64,000 nucleotides of DNA from Rhizobium sp. BK418 (GCF_004341105.1 NZ_SLZK01000003.1:806001-870000); one strand, 5' to 3'; shown: positions 27,979-37,014, counted from the first letter of the stretch. The notes: a model not told the origin generated them from the letters alone. A program made the numbers and translations.

Positions 27979-28476
27979 ATGGACGATATCCGTATCGAGC
28001 GGATGACCGAAGCACATATCGAGAGCTTTCACCGGGCTCTCGATATCGTAGCGCGGGAGCGGAAATACCTGACCCTGCTGGAAGCCCCGCCGCTTGAGGA
28101 CACACGCAAGTTCGCGTTGTCGTCGATGGCGAACGGCAACGTGCATCTCGTCGCTCTCGATGGCGACGCGCTGGTCGGCTGGTGCGATATCCGCCGGCAT
28201 TTCTTTCCCTCGCGTGCCCATTGCGGCTCTCTCGGCATGGGCTTGCTGTCGGATTATCGCGAGAAAGGGCTCGGCCGGCGGCTGATCGAGGCGGCGATAG
28301 AGGCGGCGCGGGAAGCAGGTATGATCCGCATCGAATTGGGCGTGCATGCGGATAATGTGCGGGCAATCCGGCTCTATGAGAGGGTGGGTTTCGTGCGGGA
28401 AGGGGTGAGCCGCGATGCTTTCTGCGTCGAGGGGCACTATACCGACGTCATCAATATGGCGATGATCTTTTGGTGA
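27979..28476 (+). CDS. GNAT N-acetyltransferase
   Basis: 165 residues. It has an acetyl-CoA-binding P-loop of the form YREKGLGRRLIEAA and the following ELGVHADNVRAIRLYERVGFVREG, both diagnostic of GNAT proteins. ATG at 27979 is preferred over an overlapping GTG at 27967 because GAAGGG precedes it. It follows the xylosidase gene closely. Its acceptor may be a sugar or a protein and is not identifiable. Confidence 0.88.
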   Translation: MDDIRIERMTEAHIESFHRALDIVARERKYLTLLEAPPLEDTRKFALSSMANGNVHLVALDGDALVGWCDIRRHFFPSRAHCGSLGMGLLSDYREKGLGRRLIEAAIEAAREAGMIRIELGVHADNVRAIRLYERVGFVREGVSRDAFCVEGHYTDVINMAMIFW

Positions 28477-28479
28477 TCT

Positions 28480-28504
28480 CCCTTCTCCCCGCTGGGGAGA
28501 AGGG
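28480..28504. repeat. Perfect 11-base palindrome behind the GNAT gene
   Basis: CCCTTCTCCCC (28480-28490) and GGGGAGAAGGG (28494-28504) with a 3-base loop. It probably acts as a transcript-ending or stabilising stem and resembles the other CCCC/GGGG-type intergenic dyads in the window. The following 200 bases are AT-rich and hold no gene. Confidence 0.6.
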
Positions 28505-28718
28505 ACGCTGCGCCGCCTCTGTCGAATCCTCATCACGACCAATTACGCAGATGTGATCCCCGATGCCATGATGTCACCACGCTTCGTTAGCCCGCGATTA
28601 TAACTTTAGAAAATAGTAATAAGATACCGATTCTGTTACATATTTTTAATTTTATTTTCAGTTTTCGTTCATTTTCGTAGGCGTAATTTCGGGCTGTGTT
28701 CAACACGAGGAACCCCTC

Positions 28719-29051
28719 ATGAAAAAGATTTTTGCAGCTCTTCTTTCCGCTTCTTTCCTGCTCTCGCCGATTATCGCATCGCAGGCCAGCGCCGCCGATC
28801 ATCATCGTCCGCCGGTCGTGGTCCACAAGAAGGTCGTCCATGAGAAGGTCGTGGTCCGTCCGCATCATTGGTCGAAGGGCTACCGCATGTCGGCTGCCGA
28901 GCGCGGCCGCTACGGCGAAGTTCGCGACTACCGTCGCTACCGCCTGGCACCGCCGCCGCGCGGCTATCATTGGGTGAAGGCCGATAACGACTATCTTCTC
29001 GTCGGCGTCGCCACCGGCCTGATCACCAGCATCATCGCCGCCAATCACTGA
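28719..29051 (+). CDS. RcnB-family small periplasmic protein
   Basis: 110 residues with a signal peptide (1-25, ending QASA). The mature part is rich in His, Lys and Val (VVVHKKVVHEKVVV) and then shows the RcnB-like end RRYRLAPPPRGYHWVKADND, followed by a hydrophobic stretch. RcnB-family proteins affect nickel/cobalt homeostasis in enterobacteria, but most rhizobial members are uncharacterised. The preceding AT-rich region is a likely promoter. Confidence 0.8.
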   Translation: MKKIFAALLSASFLLSPIIASQASAADHHRPPVVVHKKVVHEKVVVRPHHWSKGYRMSAAERGRYGEVRDYRRYRLAPPPRGYHWVKADNDYLLVGVATGLITSIIAANH

Positions 29052-29109
29052 TCTCACGCGAGACCCGGAGAGGGCGGGTACGGCCGCCCTTTGGCCCGCC
29101 GGTCCGACC

Positions 29110-29262
29110 GGCAGGGCGACAGATCCGGGCTCGGCAGTTCGAAGGGTACCGGCCGGAGGTCTCGGGGTTTCCCGAACCGAAATAATAGCCGACGATGGTG
29201 CCGAAGACGCCGAGCAGCAGCGAGAGCACTTCCTTCGCCCGCTGGAAGCGCTCGAGACGCCG
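29110..29262 (-). pseudogene. Fragment of a small membrane protein gene
   Basis: On the minus strand an open stretch reads AKEVLSLLLGVFGTIVGYYFGSG, with the character of a membrane-protein C-terminus. Upstream it meets an inverted repeat, and no start, ribosome-binding site or upstream domain is present. It looks like a leftover of a larger gene. The family was not recognised. Confidence 0.35.
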
Positions 29263-29297
29263 AGATCATGGACCACTTGTCGACAGTCCATGATCTC
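29262..29297. repeat. 12-base inverted repeat
   Basis: GAGATCATGGAC (29262-29273) and GTCCATGATCTC (29286-29297) are perfect complements around a 12-base spacer containing TGTCGACA. It lies between the membrane-protein fragment and the 3' end of the RibD-like gene, so it may mark a rearrangement or act as a bidirectional terminator. Confidence 0.6.
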
Positions 29298-29310
29298 AGC
29301 AAGTCACGGG

Positions 29311-29952
29311 TTAGCGTTGGAAGGTAATGTGGATGACGCCGCTCGGCGCCGTTTCCGATCTGACTGTGTAGCCAATTTCCAAGCCACGCAGATCGTTCCA
29401 CAGGCATATGCCGCGCCCAAGCAGAATCGGCGTGATTGCAACATGCAGGCGGTCGACAAGACCTGCTTTCAGAAAATCGCGAACGACTGTTGGGCCGCCG
29501 CCAATGCGCACGTCTTTGCCGCCCGCCACTTTAGCAGCCTGTTGCAGCGCCTCAGCCGGAGTGGTGTTGATGAAATGGAAAGTCGTGCCACCAGCCATCT
29601 CTATGGAGGGGCGAGCTTTATGGGTGAGAACGAAGACCGGAACCCGAAAGGGCGGCTCTTCGCCCCACCATCCGCGCCAGTTCGGATCGTCGGGGAAATT
29701 GTGGAGGCCAAACATGCCGGCGCCCATGATCTCGGCACCCACATTAGCGAAGTAGTCTCTCGCGTAATCGTCATCGAGACCGGTGGTCCCAGCCCTGCTG
29801 GTATCCTTGAATACCCGCTCCCGGAACGTTCGCGTTGCGACATAGGCACCGACGAGACGCGGCCAATCCTCGCCGAACGGGACTTCAGGGGTCTGGTCCG
29901 TCGTTGTTGCGAAACCATCGAGCGAAATCATTAGATCAACACGTACTGCCAT
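29311..29952 (-). CDS. Dihydrofolate-reductase-like (RibD C-terminal domain) protein
   Basis: 213 residues of the RibD-C/DHFR-like reductase family. It begins VRVDLMISLDGFATTTD, contains EIMGAGMFGLHNFPDDPNW and the cofactor-binding VRIGGGPTVVRDFL, and ends near LVDRLHVAITPILLG. These proteins bind NADPH and are frequently linked to small ArsR or AHSA1 regulators, as here. It is divergent from the ArsR gene across a 126-base region with two operator-like dyads. A second, distinct paralogue is encoded at 45823-46476. Confidence 0.88.
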   Translation of the reverse strand: MAVRVDLMISLDGFATTTDQTPEVPFGEDWPRLVGAYVATRTFRERVFKDTSRAGTTGLDDDYARDYFANVGAEIMGAGMFGLHNFPDDPNWRGWWGEEPPFRVPVFVLTHKARPSIEMAGGTTFHFINTTPAEALQQAAKVAGGKDVRIGGGPTVVRDFLKAGLVDRLHVAITPILLGRGICLWNDLRGLEIGYTVRSETAPSGVIHITFQR

Positions 29953-29990
29953 TGAAACTCTCCTTAGGAGGGTTGGTCGGGGTCGATACT

Positions 29991-30004
29991 AAGGTAAGTG
30001 CCTT
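29991..30004. promoter_or_regulatory. Operator-like dyad 1 (ArsR region)
   Basis: AAGGTAAGTGCCTT, preceded by ACT, is an AAGG/CCTT dyad in the divergent promoter region. It recurs 33 bases downstream as AAGGCAACTACCTT. It is a likely binding site for the adjacent ArsR regulator. Confidence 0.6.
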
Positions 30005-30023
30005 TATATCGAGTTTCGACACT

Positions 30024-30037
30024 AAGGCAACTACCTT
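30024..30037. promoter_or_regulatory. Operator-like dyad 2 (ArsR region)
   Basis: AAGGCAACTACCTT, again preceded by ACT, repeats dyad 1 at three helical turns. It ends 7 bases before a possible -35 (TTGACC, 30045-30050) of the ArsR gene, which suits repression. Confidence 0.6.
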
Positions 30038-30078
30038 ATTGTCCTTGACCCGCGGCTGAACTCGTTTTAATAGATCAC

Positions 30079-30435
30079 ATGCCTCACCACTCGACTCCCC
30101 TCGACCTTGCCTTTCATGCTCTTAGCGACCCGACCCGCCGCGCGGTGGTGTCGCGGCTGGCTGAGGGCGAGGTGCCGGTCAGCGTCCTGGCCGAGCCTTT
30201 CGACATGGCGCTGCCCTCCTTCGCCCAGCATCTCAAGGTGCTGGAGGACTGCGGGCTGATCGCCAGCGAGAAGCGCGGACGTAGCCGCTGGTGCCGGCTG
30301 GTGCAGGCGCGATTCGACGAGGCGGCGGACTGGATGCTAGCGGAGCGGCGGCGCTGGACCGAGCGGCTGGATCGGCTGGAAGCCTATCTGGACAAGACCG
30401 AAGAGGATGATGAAGGACATGGCAAACCTGTTTGA
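30079..30435 (+). CDS. ArsR-family winged-helix regulator
   Basis: 118 residues. The fold is the ArsR/SmtB winged helix, with HALSDPTRRAVVSRLAEGE and recognition helix FDMALPSFAQHLKVLEDCGLI. There is no metal-binding CxC pair in the helix, so it belongs to the group paired with AHSA1 proteins rather than the metal sensors. Its 3' end overlaps the AHSA1 gene (ATGATG at 30407-30412), a coupling typical for this toxin-like or detoxification-like gene pair of unclear function. Confidence 0.9.
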   Translation: MPHHSTPLDLAFHALSDPTRRAVVSRLAEGEVPVSVLAEPFDMALPSFAQHLKVLEDCGLIASEKRGRSRWCRLVQARFDEAADWMLAERRRWTERLDRLEAYLDKTEEDDEGHGKPV

Positions 30436-30898
30436 CACCTGGTCGCTCGATCGCGAGATCGTGCTGGTCAAGCTGCTGAATCACCCACGCGAGAAGGTTT
30501 TCGCGGCCTGGATGGATCCCAAGGCGCTTGCCGAATGGTACGGCCCGACCGGCCTTGGAATCGAGAGCCACGAAGCCGATATCCGCGAAGGTGGGATCTG
30601 GCGCTTCGATATGGTGGGCGTGTTCGAGGGCCAGGAGAGGCGCTTCCCGAACCTCATGCGCTTTCGGGAGATCGTGCCGAACGAGCGGATCGTGATGGAC
30701 TATGGCACGCCCGATCCCAACGACCCCGACCGTTTCCGTGTCACGGTCACTTTCGATGAGCAGTCCGACGGCAAGACGGTGCTGACCATGCGCCAGCTTC
30801 ATCCCAGCCCCGAGCGGCGCCGGTTCGTCATCGGCTTCGGCGCGGTCGAATACGGGCTGCAGACGCTGGATGGCCTCGAAGCTTGGCTGGATTGCTGA
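30407..30898 (+). CDS. AHSA1/SRPBCC-domain protein coupled to ArsR
   Basis: 163 residues with the Bet v1-like helix-grip fold of AHSA1 (activator of Hsp90 ATPase) family proteins. It contains LNHPREKVFAAWMDPKALAEWYGP and ends LQTLDGLEAWL. In many bacteria such genes are the immediate partner of ArsR regulators, and a regulatory or ligand-binding role is assumed. Translation is coupled through a 29-base overlap. Starts at 30407, 30410 or 30419 are all possible. Confidence 0.88.
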   Translation: MMKDMANLFDTWSLDREIVLVKLLNHPREKVFAAWMDPKALAEWYGPTGLGIESHEADIREGGIWRFDMVGVFEGQERRFPNLMRFREIVPNERIVMDYGTPDPNDPDRFRVTVTFDEQSDGKTVLTMRQLHPSPERRRFVIGFGAVEYGLQTLDGLEAWLDC

Positions 30899-31086
30899 CT
30901 GCCCCAATCCGCTGCGCGCAGTTGGTGATGGCTGCGGCGGAGAGAAGCTTCCTCGCCGTCATCTCCGTCGACGCAACACAGCCAGATCCAATGTTGGGAA
31001 AATCAGGAGTTTTGCGGCAGTCGCCGAGAATTCTGGCAATCGCGAAACGACGGATTGCCGGTGTATACCCGGGGCGCTAACGTCAC

Positions 31087-31650
31087 ATGATGAAGATACT
31101 TGCGATTTCCGGCAGTGCGCGACACGCGTCCACCAACACGGCATTGTTGAGGGCAATGCAAACCATTGCCCCTGACGACATCACCATCGATGTTTTCGAC
31201 GGTGTCGGCGATTTGCCCGTGTTTTCGCCTGATCTGGAAGGACCCGATCTGCCCGACAGCGTTCGGACCTTCATGCGAATGATTTCCGACTGTGACGGAC
31301 TTCTCATCTCCAGCCCCGAATATGTTCGCAGCATTCCCGGCGGTCTGAAAAATGCGATTGACTGGCTCGTTTCCGGAGATCAGGTCGTGGGCAAGCCGAT
31401 CGCTCTCGCGCACGCCTCCCACCGGGGAGACGACATGCTGACCATTCTGCGAACCGTGCTTTCGACCATCAGCGCCAATTTCAACGAAAACCTGTTCTTC
31501 CGACTTCCCGTCATGAACGAGACGCCGGAATCGATCCGGGAGATTCTAAATCGTCCCGCCAACCGGTACGCCGCCGAACGCTTCCTCCGGGATTTCGTTT
31601 CCTTCTGTCGAACGCAGGGAAACGACCGGCCGGATTCCATCGTCCTCTAA
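31087..31650 (+). CDS. NADPH-dependent FMN reductase
   Basis: 187 residues of the flavodoxin-like NAD(P)H:FMN oxidoreductase family. The FMN-phosphate loop is GSARHASTNTALL, and SPEYVRSIPGGLKNAIDW matches the conserved flavin-binding motif with one change (VRS for NGS). It transfers hydride from NADPH to flavin or quinone-like acceptors in the cytoplasm. The 188 bases before it hold no convincing gene. Confidence 0.9.
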   Translation: MMKILAISGSARHASTNTALLRAMQTIAPDDITIDVFDGVGDLPVFSPDLEGPDLPDSVRTFMRMISDCDGLLISSPEYVRSIPGGLKNAIDWLVSGDQVVGKPIALAHASHRGDDMLTILRTVLSTISANFNENLFFRLPVMNETPESIREILNRPANRYAAERFLRDFVSFCRTQGNDRPDSIVL

Positions 31651-31803
31651 GCCCATATTCAAGGCGTCTGGTTCGTCTTTCTGCATCCGGCTGCTTGACC
31701 GGAAGAAGTTTTCACTTCCTGCGACGATTTTGAACGCTTCCGCGATTGCGATCATTCTCCATTTTGGAATATTGGATGAATTCGTTCATCAAGCGAGATC
31801 GAT

Positions 31804-32700
31804 GTGGATCTGTCTTCCCTGGAAATTTTCCTTGTCGTTGCCGAAGAGGCCAGCGTCACGCGCGCGGCCAAGCGGCTTTCGCGTGCGCCGTCCAATGTGA
31901 CGACCCGTATTCAGGCCCTGGAAGGGCAGATGCATGCCGTGCTCTTCAGCCGCGATGGCAAGCGCATGACGTTGACGCCCGAAGGGCAGCTCTTCCTCTC
32001 CTATGCGAAGCGGCTGACGGCGCTGGCGGAAGAAGCGCGGCTTGCCCTGAAGAGCGCCCGCCCGCAGCCGATCTTACGTCTCGGCACGATGGAAAGCACG
32101 GCGGCGAGCCGGCTTCCGCCCGTGCTTGCCCGCTTCAACGACGAGAACCCCGATATTTCCCTGAAGCTCACACTCGGCGCCACGCGGGAGCTGACAAAAG
32201 CCGTCATATCCGGCGAGCTCGATTGCGCGCTGATTGCGACACCACAGGGCGAGCCCGGCTGGCTATCGTCTGCCGGGGTCGACGCCGATGACCTGCATCG
32301 GGCGCGCGTCTGCGAGGAGGATCTGCTGCTCGTGCTGCCGCCGCATCATGCCTCCGTCGCCGCACCGCAGGATATCCGTCTTCCGGCGCTTGCAGCGCTC
32401 GAGCCTGGCTGCACCTACCGGCAGATTGCCGAGCGATGGATCAGGGCCGGCGCGAGCCTGCCGACGGTGGAAATGACCTCCTATCATGCGATCCTGGCGC
32501 AAGTCGTCGCCGGCAATGCCGTCGGCGTCATGCCGCGCTCGGTGCTCGACATGCTGCCCTGGAGAGCCGAGGTCACGATTCATCGGCTCGGTCCCGTCGA
32601 TACTCTGCTGATTTCCCGACGCGAGCGGCGATCCAAGCCGCTGCAGGTCTTCGAGCAGATCATGCTCATGTCCGCCAATCCTCCCGCCACGCTGCAATAG
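31804..32700 (+). CDS. LysR-family transcriptional regulator
   Basis: 298 residues with an N-terminal winged helix (EASVTRAAKRLSRAPSNVTTR) and a periplasmic-binding-protein-like effector domain (about 90-290). The start is GTG at 31804. It ends 45 bases before the HPP-family gene on the same strand and may control it. No effector can be named. Confidence 0.92.
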   Translation: MDLSSLEIFLVVAEEASVTRAAKRLSRAPSNVTTRIQALEGQMHAVLFSRDGKRMTLTPEGQLFLSYAKRLTALAEEARLALKSARPQPILRLGTMESTAASRLPPVLARFNDENPDISLKLTLGATRELTKAVISGELDCALIATPQGEPGWLSSAGVDADDLHRARVCEEDLLLVLPPHHASVAAPQDIRLPALAALEPGCTYRQIAERWIRAGASLPTVEMTSYHAILAQVVAGNAVGVMPRSVLDMLPWRAEVTIHRLGPVDTLLISRRERRSKPLQVFEQIMLMSANPPATLQ

Positions 32701-32745
32701 CGGCGTCCTCCATCCGCCTCCCTAGCCGACTTCAAAGAGTTCTTC

Positions 32746-33870
32746 ATGCGCATACCAAATCCAGACGAGACGCCCCGCCGGCTCTCCATCTCGCGGCTGT
32801 TTCATCCGATCCTTGCGGGCGCGACGCTGCGCGACCGGCTGCTCGCCTGTCTCGGCGCGCTCGTTTCCATTGCGCTGACCGGCTTGCTATGCGGCGCGCT
32901 CTTTGGCGAGGGTTCACATCTGCCGCTGATCGTGGCGCCCATGGGGGCTTCGGCCGTGTTGCTCTTTGCGGTGCCGGCAAGCCCGCTCGCGCAGCCCTGG
33001 TCGATCATCGGCGGCAATACGATTTCGGCGATCATGGGCGTTGCGGCGGCAAGCCTGATCCATGATCCGATTATTGCGACCGGGGTTGGCGTATCGCTGG
33101 CGATTGCCGCCATGTCCTTTACCCGCTGCCTGCATCCTCCGGGCGGGGCGGCGGCGCTGACCGCCGTGCTCGGCGGCCCTGTCGTCGCCAGCTGGGGCAT
33201 GCTCTTTCCCTTCGTGCCGGTGGCGCTCAATTCCTGCCTGCTGGTGGCGCTCGGCCTCGTCTTCCACAAGCTGTCGCGGCACAATTATCCGCATGTGGCG
33301 GCAGCGCCCGTCAACACGCACCAGACGGCGGACCGACCGCCGACTGAACGCGTCGGTTTCCAGGAAGAGGATCTCGATGCGGCACTCGCCAAGTTCAACG
33401 AGACGTTCGATATCGACCGCGCCGATCTCGCCCGGCTGTTGCGCCAGGTGGAATTTGAGGCTGTAGCGCGCTCGAATGCCGAGATTCGCTGCGCCGATAT
33501 CATGTCGCGTGATGTGATCGCCATCGATGCCGATGCGACGGTTGAGCAGGCGCGTTGGCTGCTGTTGAATCACAACATAAGGACTTTGCCGGTTCGCGAT
33601 GAGGCCGGAAAGCTGATCGGTACGGTGGGCTTGAGAGAGCTTGCGCTTGCCTCGGGCTCGGTGGAGCGGCTGGTCTCGCCGGCGACGACGGCCCATGCTG
33701 ATGACGTGGCGATGGGACTGCTGCCGGATCTGACGGACGGGCGCACGCATGCAGTCATTATCGTCGATGAGGAGAGGCGAATCCGGGGGGTAATTTCGCA
33801 GACGGATCTGCTAAGCGCTGTTGCGCGCGCATTGCCGAAGAGCGGCAAGCGGGAGGATGCCGCAGCTTAG
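32746..33870 (+). CDS. HPP-family membrane protein with C-terminal CBS pair
   Basis: 374 residues. An HPP membrane domain of four helices (about 25-180) contains APMGASAVLLFA and CLHPPGGAAALTAV, the motif that names the family. Some HPP proteins are nitrite transporters in plastids and cyanobacteria. The C-terminal part (about 240-365) is a CBS-domain pair (CADIMSRDVIAIDADATVEQA and VDEERRIRGVISQTDLL), probably sensing adenine nucleotides. Confidence 0.9.
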   Translation: MRIPNPDETPRRLSISRLFHPILAGATLRDRLLACLGALVSIALTGLLCGALFGEGSHLPLIVAPMGASAVLLFAVPASPLAQPWSIIGGNTISAIMGVAAASLIHDPIIATGVGVSLAIAAMSFTRCLHPPGGAAALTAVLGGPVVASWGMLFPFVPVALNSCLLVALGLVFHKLSRHNYPHVAAAPVNTHQTADRPPTERVGFQEEDLDAALAKFNETFDIDRADLARLLRQVEFEAVARSNAEIRCADIMSRDVIAIDADATVEQARWLLLNHNIRTLPVRDEAGKLIGTVGLRELALASGSVERLVSPATTAHADDVAMGLLPDLTDGRTHAVIIVDEERRIRGVISQTDLLSAVARALPKSGKREDAAA

Positions 33871-34166
33871 CGCATACTCAGGTACGCGAGAAGGCAGGCG
33901 GCTGCGGCGGCAACGGCGAGCTTTGGCCATCTGTCGTCAAGGATGAAGGCCAGCAACGCTCCACCCGTGAGCGTGACCGCCGCGCTCCAGAATGTCTTGT
34001 CCGAGCAGGTGAGCGCGAGTGCGGCGAGAAACACTGCGCTTGCGACCATTGTCACCGGGGCTGAAGCCCTGACGATGTCATCCTCCACCACATAAGGAAG
34101 GATGAAGCGCCGCAGGCTGAGCGCGAGGGTGGCTGCGAGCAGGAGATCAGTGAGGATAGGCGGCAT
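33867..34166 (-). CDS. Small unidentified membrane protein
   Basis: 99 residues from the ATG at 34166, with about four hydrophobic segments and the motif LRRFILPYVVEDDIVRA in the first loop. Size and layout resemble AzlD-type subunits, but no diagnostic residues were recognised, so no function is assigned. The frame is open to 34292 but the extra part has no membrane character. Its end overlaps the HPP gene stop by 4 bases. Confidence 0.6.
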   Translation of the reverse strand: MPPILTDLLLAATLALSLRRFILPYVVEDDIVRASAPVTMVASAVFLAALALTCSDKTFWSAAVTLTGGALLAFILDDRWPKLAVAAAAACLLAYLSMR

Positions 34167-34549
34167 GGTGCATCCGGTGGTTTTCGGTGAAACCGGTGCA
34201 AGCGGTATGCCAGTCGCGGGAATTGCAGGGGAACCCTGTGATTGCAGGAGATCGGGCCGGCGAGGCATTGGGCTTCGTCTCGCCTTGCCCATTTATTGAA
34301 TTCCGGATGATGAAAAAAAGATCATCAAGCAGAGCTGCATAAAGATTCATCTCGAGAGCGGTTGGGCCGCAATTTCTTAGTCTCGCCCTCGCGACGTTAC
34401 CCGCGCGGCGATAACAGCAAGAAAGCCCTTCGGTTTGCGCGCTTCATCCTGCCTCTCATCTCCATAGGTCAAAGGATGCAGCCCCTCGATCGGCGGCAGG
34501 GGCTCGCACTCTATGCAGAGGCACCGGTAGGGTCGGATCGTTATCGCCT

Positions 34550-35755
34550 TCATGCCGCTTGTCGGCTCCAGCTGACGAAGGGGTCATGCAGGTTACGCCA
34601 GCGCTCGGGCGTGAATGCATCGGCTTCCACCAGACAAGCGTCGAGCTCCGCGTGGATCCAGCTTTCGTCCATCGGATCAGCGCCGATGAAGACGATTTCC
34701 TGGCGGCGGTCGCCCCAGATGGGGTCGAGATAGGGATCGATGGCGCTGAGGAAGCCGGGCGCGTCTGGCCATTGATTCCGCGGCACGGCAGTCCACCAGA
34801 GGCCCATCTTGCCGGTGCGGACGATGGGGCCGGCCTGGCTGATCTCGCCGACATAATGGGGGCGGGTTGCGAGCCAGAAGAAACCTTTGGCGCGCACCAC
34901 GCCCGGCCAGCTCTTGTCGAGGAAGGTCTGCAGTCTTGCCGGGTGGAAGGGACGCCTTTCGCGGTAGACGAAGGAGCGGATGCCGTATTCCTCGGTTTCC
35001 GGAACATGGTCCCTGAAGCCGTGCAGTTCCTTGTACCAGAGCGGATGCGTCTCGGCCCTTTCGATATCGAAGCTGTTGGTGCCGAGCACGTCCTTCAGCG
35101 CCACCATGCCGAAATCGGTCTCGATGATGCGGGCATCCGGGTTGAGGCCGGTGATGATCCTCCGGGCGGCGGCGTGCTGGTCTTCGCTCGCGGTGCTGAC
35201 CTTGTTCAGCACGACGATATCGGCGAACTCGATCTGTTCGACGAGGAGATCGACGATGGTTCTGTTGTCGCCGTCGCCGGCGATTTCGCCGCGGTCGGCA
35301 AGGAAATCGGCGGAAGCATAATCGGCGAGCAGGTTGGCCGCATCGACGACGGTGACCATCGTATCGAGGCGAGCGATGTCGGAGAGGCTGTGGCCATTCT
35401 CATCTCGGAATTCGAACGTGGTGGCAACGGGCAGCGGCTCGGCAATACCAGTGGATTCGATCAGCAGGTAGTCGAAGCGGCCCTGTTCGACGAGCTGGCG
35501 CACTTCCTTCAACAGATCATCGCGCAGCGTGCAGCAGATGCAGCCATTGGTCATTTCCACCAGCTGCTCTTCGGTGCGCGAGAGATTGGCGCCGCCATCG
35601 CGCACGAGCGCCGCATCGATATTCACCTCGCTCATGTCGTTGACGATGACGGCGACGCGCAGACCTTCGCGGTTGGAGAGGACGTGGTTGAGCAGCGTCG
35701 TCTTGCCGGCGCCGAGGAAGCCGGAGAGGACGGTGACGGGAAGTCGCTTATCCAT
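34550..35755 (-). CDS. COG0523 GTPase of the zinc-scarcity type (ZigA-like)
   Basis: 401 residues. Walker [11 protein letters not shown], the metal-binding GCICCTLR of COG0523 proteins, the GTPase motif VVLNKVS and a C-terminal CobW domain are all present. Such proteins act as zinc metallochaperones when zinc is limiting. Placement next to znuA/znuCB/zur and a Zur-like site just upstream (35770-35786) support this. It is longer than CobW or HypB and lacks their pathway context. Confidence 0.92.
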   Translation of the reverse strand: MDKRLPVTVLSGFLGAGKTTLLNHVLSNREGLRVAVIVNDMSEVNIDAALVRDGGANLSRTEEQLVEMTNGCICCTLRDDLLKEVRQLVEQGRFDYLLIESTGIAEPLPVATTFEFRDENGHSLSDIARLDTMVTVVDAANLLADYASADFLADRGEIAGDGDNRTIVDLLVEQIEFADIVVLNKVSTASEDQHAAARRIITGLNPDARIIETDFGMVALKDVLGTNSFDIERAETHPLWYKELHGFRDHVPETEEYGIRSFVYRERRPFHPARLQTFLDKSWPGVVRAKGFFWLATRPHYVGEISQAGPIVRTGKMGLWWTAVPRNQWPDAPGFLSAIDPYLDPIWGDRRQEIVFIGADPMDESWIHAELDACLVEADAFTPERWRNLHDPFVSWSRQAA

Positions 35756-35769
35756 GATATGCTCCTATT

Positions 35770-35786
35770 ATGTTATAACGTAACAT
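35770..35786. promoter_or_regulatory. Zur-like box upstream of the GTPase gene
   Basis: ATGTTATAACGTAACAT is a near-perfect inverted repeat (ATGTTA/TAACAT) 14 bases upstream of the start. The GTTAT/ATAAC-type core matches the sites in the znuA-znuC intergenic region. Confidence 0.75.
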
Positions 35787-35928
35787 GCTTATTTGACAAA
35801 AAAGGCGGTACGGGGGTGTCACCGCCTTCTTTCGCCGCAGCGCTCGCGGGGAGGCTGCAAGTTCGGCAGGTCGCGCCGAGGCATCCTCGCCAACTGGTGC
35901 CGGCTCCTTTCGGAAAACCGGCCTCCGA

Positions 35929-36912
35929 TCAGGCAGCCCTGGAGAGGCAATCCTTCATGCTGGCGGCAATGCCACGCATGAGGGTGAAATAGAGATCCGG
36001 GCCGGCGGGCAGGGTGGCGGCTTCCGGGTCCAGCACGCCCGACTTGGCCTTGGTGCCCTCGATGACGACGTTGACGAGGCGTGGTTGGAATTGCGGTTCG
36101 GCAAAGACGCAGGTCGCGCCGAGATCGCCGATCTTCTTGTGGATTTCCGAGACGCGCTCGGCGCCCGGAATGGTCTCGGGACTGACGGTGATCGAGCCGG
36201 CGACGCGGATATGGTAGCGGTGCTCGAAATATTGATAGGCATCATGGAAGACGACAAAGGGCTTGTCCTTCACCGGTGACACGGTGGCGGCGATTTCCTT
36301 GTCGAGCGCGTCGAGCCTGTCATCCAGCGCCTTGGCATTGGCCTCATAGGTCAGCGCATTCTCCGGGTCGGCGGCGACCAGCGTCGTGGTGATCTCGGTT
36401 GCCATCGCCTCGGCATTCATGGGGTCGAGCCAGAGATGAGTGTCGAAGGCGCCGTGCTCATGATCGTGGTCATGTCCGGCTTCGGCCGTTTCATGATCGT
36501 GATCGTGATCGGCCTCAGCATGTTCATCGGCATCATCATGAGCCTCGAAAGCCCCGCCTTCGCGGAAGGGCAGCTTCACCAGACCCGGGGCTTCGTCGAG
36601 CCGAGCGACAATCGCGTCGGAACCCAGCGATTGCAGCGGTTTTTCGAGGAAGGCTTCGAGGCCCGGGCCGACCCAGAAAATGACCTTGGCATCCTGCAGG
36701 GCGCGGGCATTGGAGGGTTTCAGATTATAAGTGTGCGGGGAGGCGGCGCCATCGACGATCAGTTCCGGCTTGCCAACGCCTTCCATGATGGCTGAGACCA
36801 GCGAATGGACCGGCTTAATCGAGGTGACGACGACAGGGGCATCGGCCGCCTGGAGAGACCCGGCGAAAAGAAGAGCCGGAATTGCGAGGGTAAGGCCCGT
36901 CGCCAGTTTCAT
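35929..36912 (-). CDS. znuA: Zinc ABC transporter substrate-binding protein ZnuA
   Basis: 327 residues with a signal peptide (1 to about 22). It belongs to the cluster-A-I metal-binding proteins. Metal ligands are predicted in SIKPVHSLVSAI, in THLWLDPMNAEAMA, in the FVVFHDAYQYFEHRY segment and in a late acidic residue. A His/Asp-rich loop at about 125-160 with about nine His is characteristic of zinc-specific members. It captures Zn in the periplasm for ZnuBC and is divergent from znuC. Confidence 0.95.
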   Translation of the reverse strand: MKLATGLTLAIPALLFAGSLQAADAPVVVTSIKPVHSLVSAIMEGVGKPELIVDGAASPHTYNLKPSNARALQDAKVIFWVGPGLEAFLEKPLQSLGSDAIVARLDEAPGLVKLPFREGGAFEAHDDADEHAEADHDHDHETAEAGHDHDHEHGAFDTHLWLDPMNAEAMATEITTTLVAADPENALTYEANAKALDDRLDALDKEIAATVSPVKDKPFVVFHDAYQYFEHRYHIRVAGSITVSPETIPGAERVSEIHKKIGDLGATCVFAEPQFQPRLVNVVIEGTKAKSGVLDPEAATLPAGPDLYFTLMRGIAASMKDCLSRAA

Positions 36913-36938
36913 CAGAATGCTCCGCTTGAATTGCAGTC

Positions 36939-36976
36939 GTTATGTTATTACATCAATTGCGTTATGCTATAACGTG
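36939..36976. promoter_or_regulatory. Two Zur-like sites between znuA and znuC
   Basis: TATGTTATTACAT (36941-36953) lies beside znuA, and GTTATGCTATAAC (36961-36973), an inverted repeat with 3-base spacer, lies beside znuC. Both share the GTTAT core with the site upstream of the COG0523 GTPase gene. One Zur dimer or dimer pair per promoter would allow joint repression of both transcripts under zinc sufficiency. Confidence 0.72.
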
Positions 36977-37014
36977 TGCAATAGCAGGACGCAACAGCAC
37001 TTTCGGAAAATTTG

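Noticed and set aside
30899-31086. Short frame with ERSFLAVISVDATQPDP before the FMN reductase
   Set aside because: No ribosome-binding site, and the 65-residue product has no domain. Likely chance.
31840-32700. Alternative frames in the LysR gene
   Set aside because: They are Arg/Ala-rich translations of the LysR gene out of phase.
34559-35992. 477-residue plus-strand frame over the COG0523 GTPase gene
   Set aside because: It is antisense to a gene with intact Walker and CxCC motifs, and its own product has no recognisable domain.
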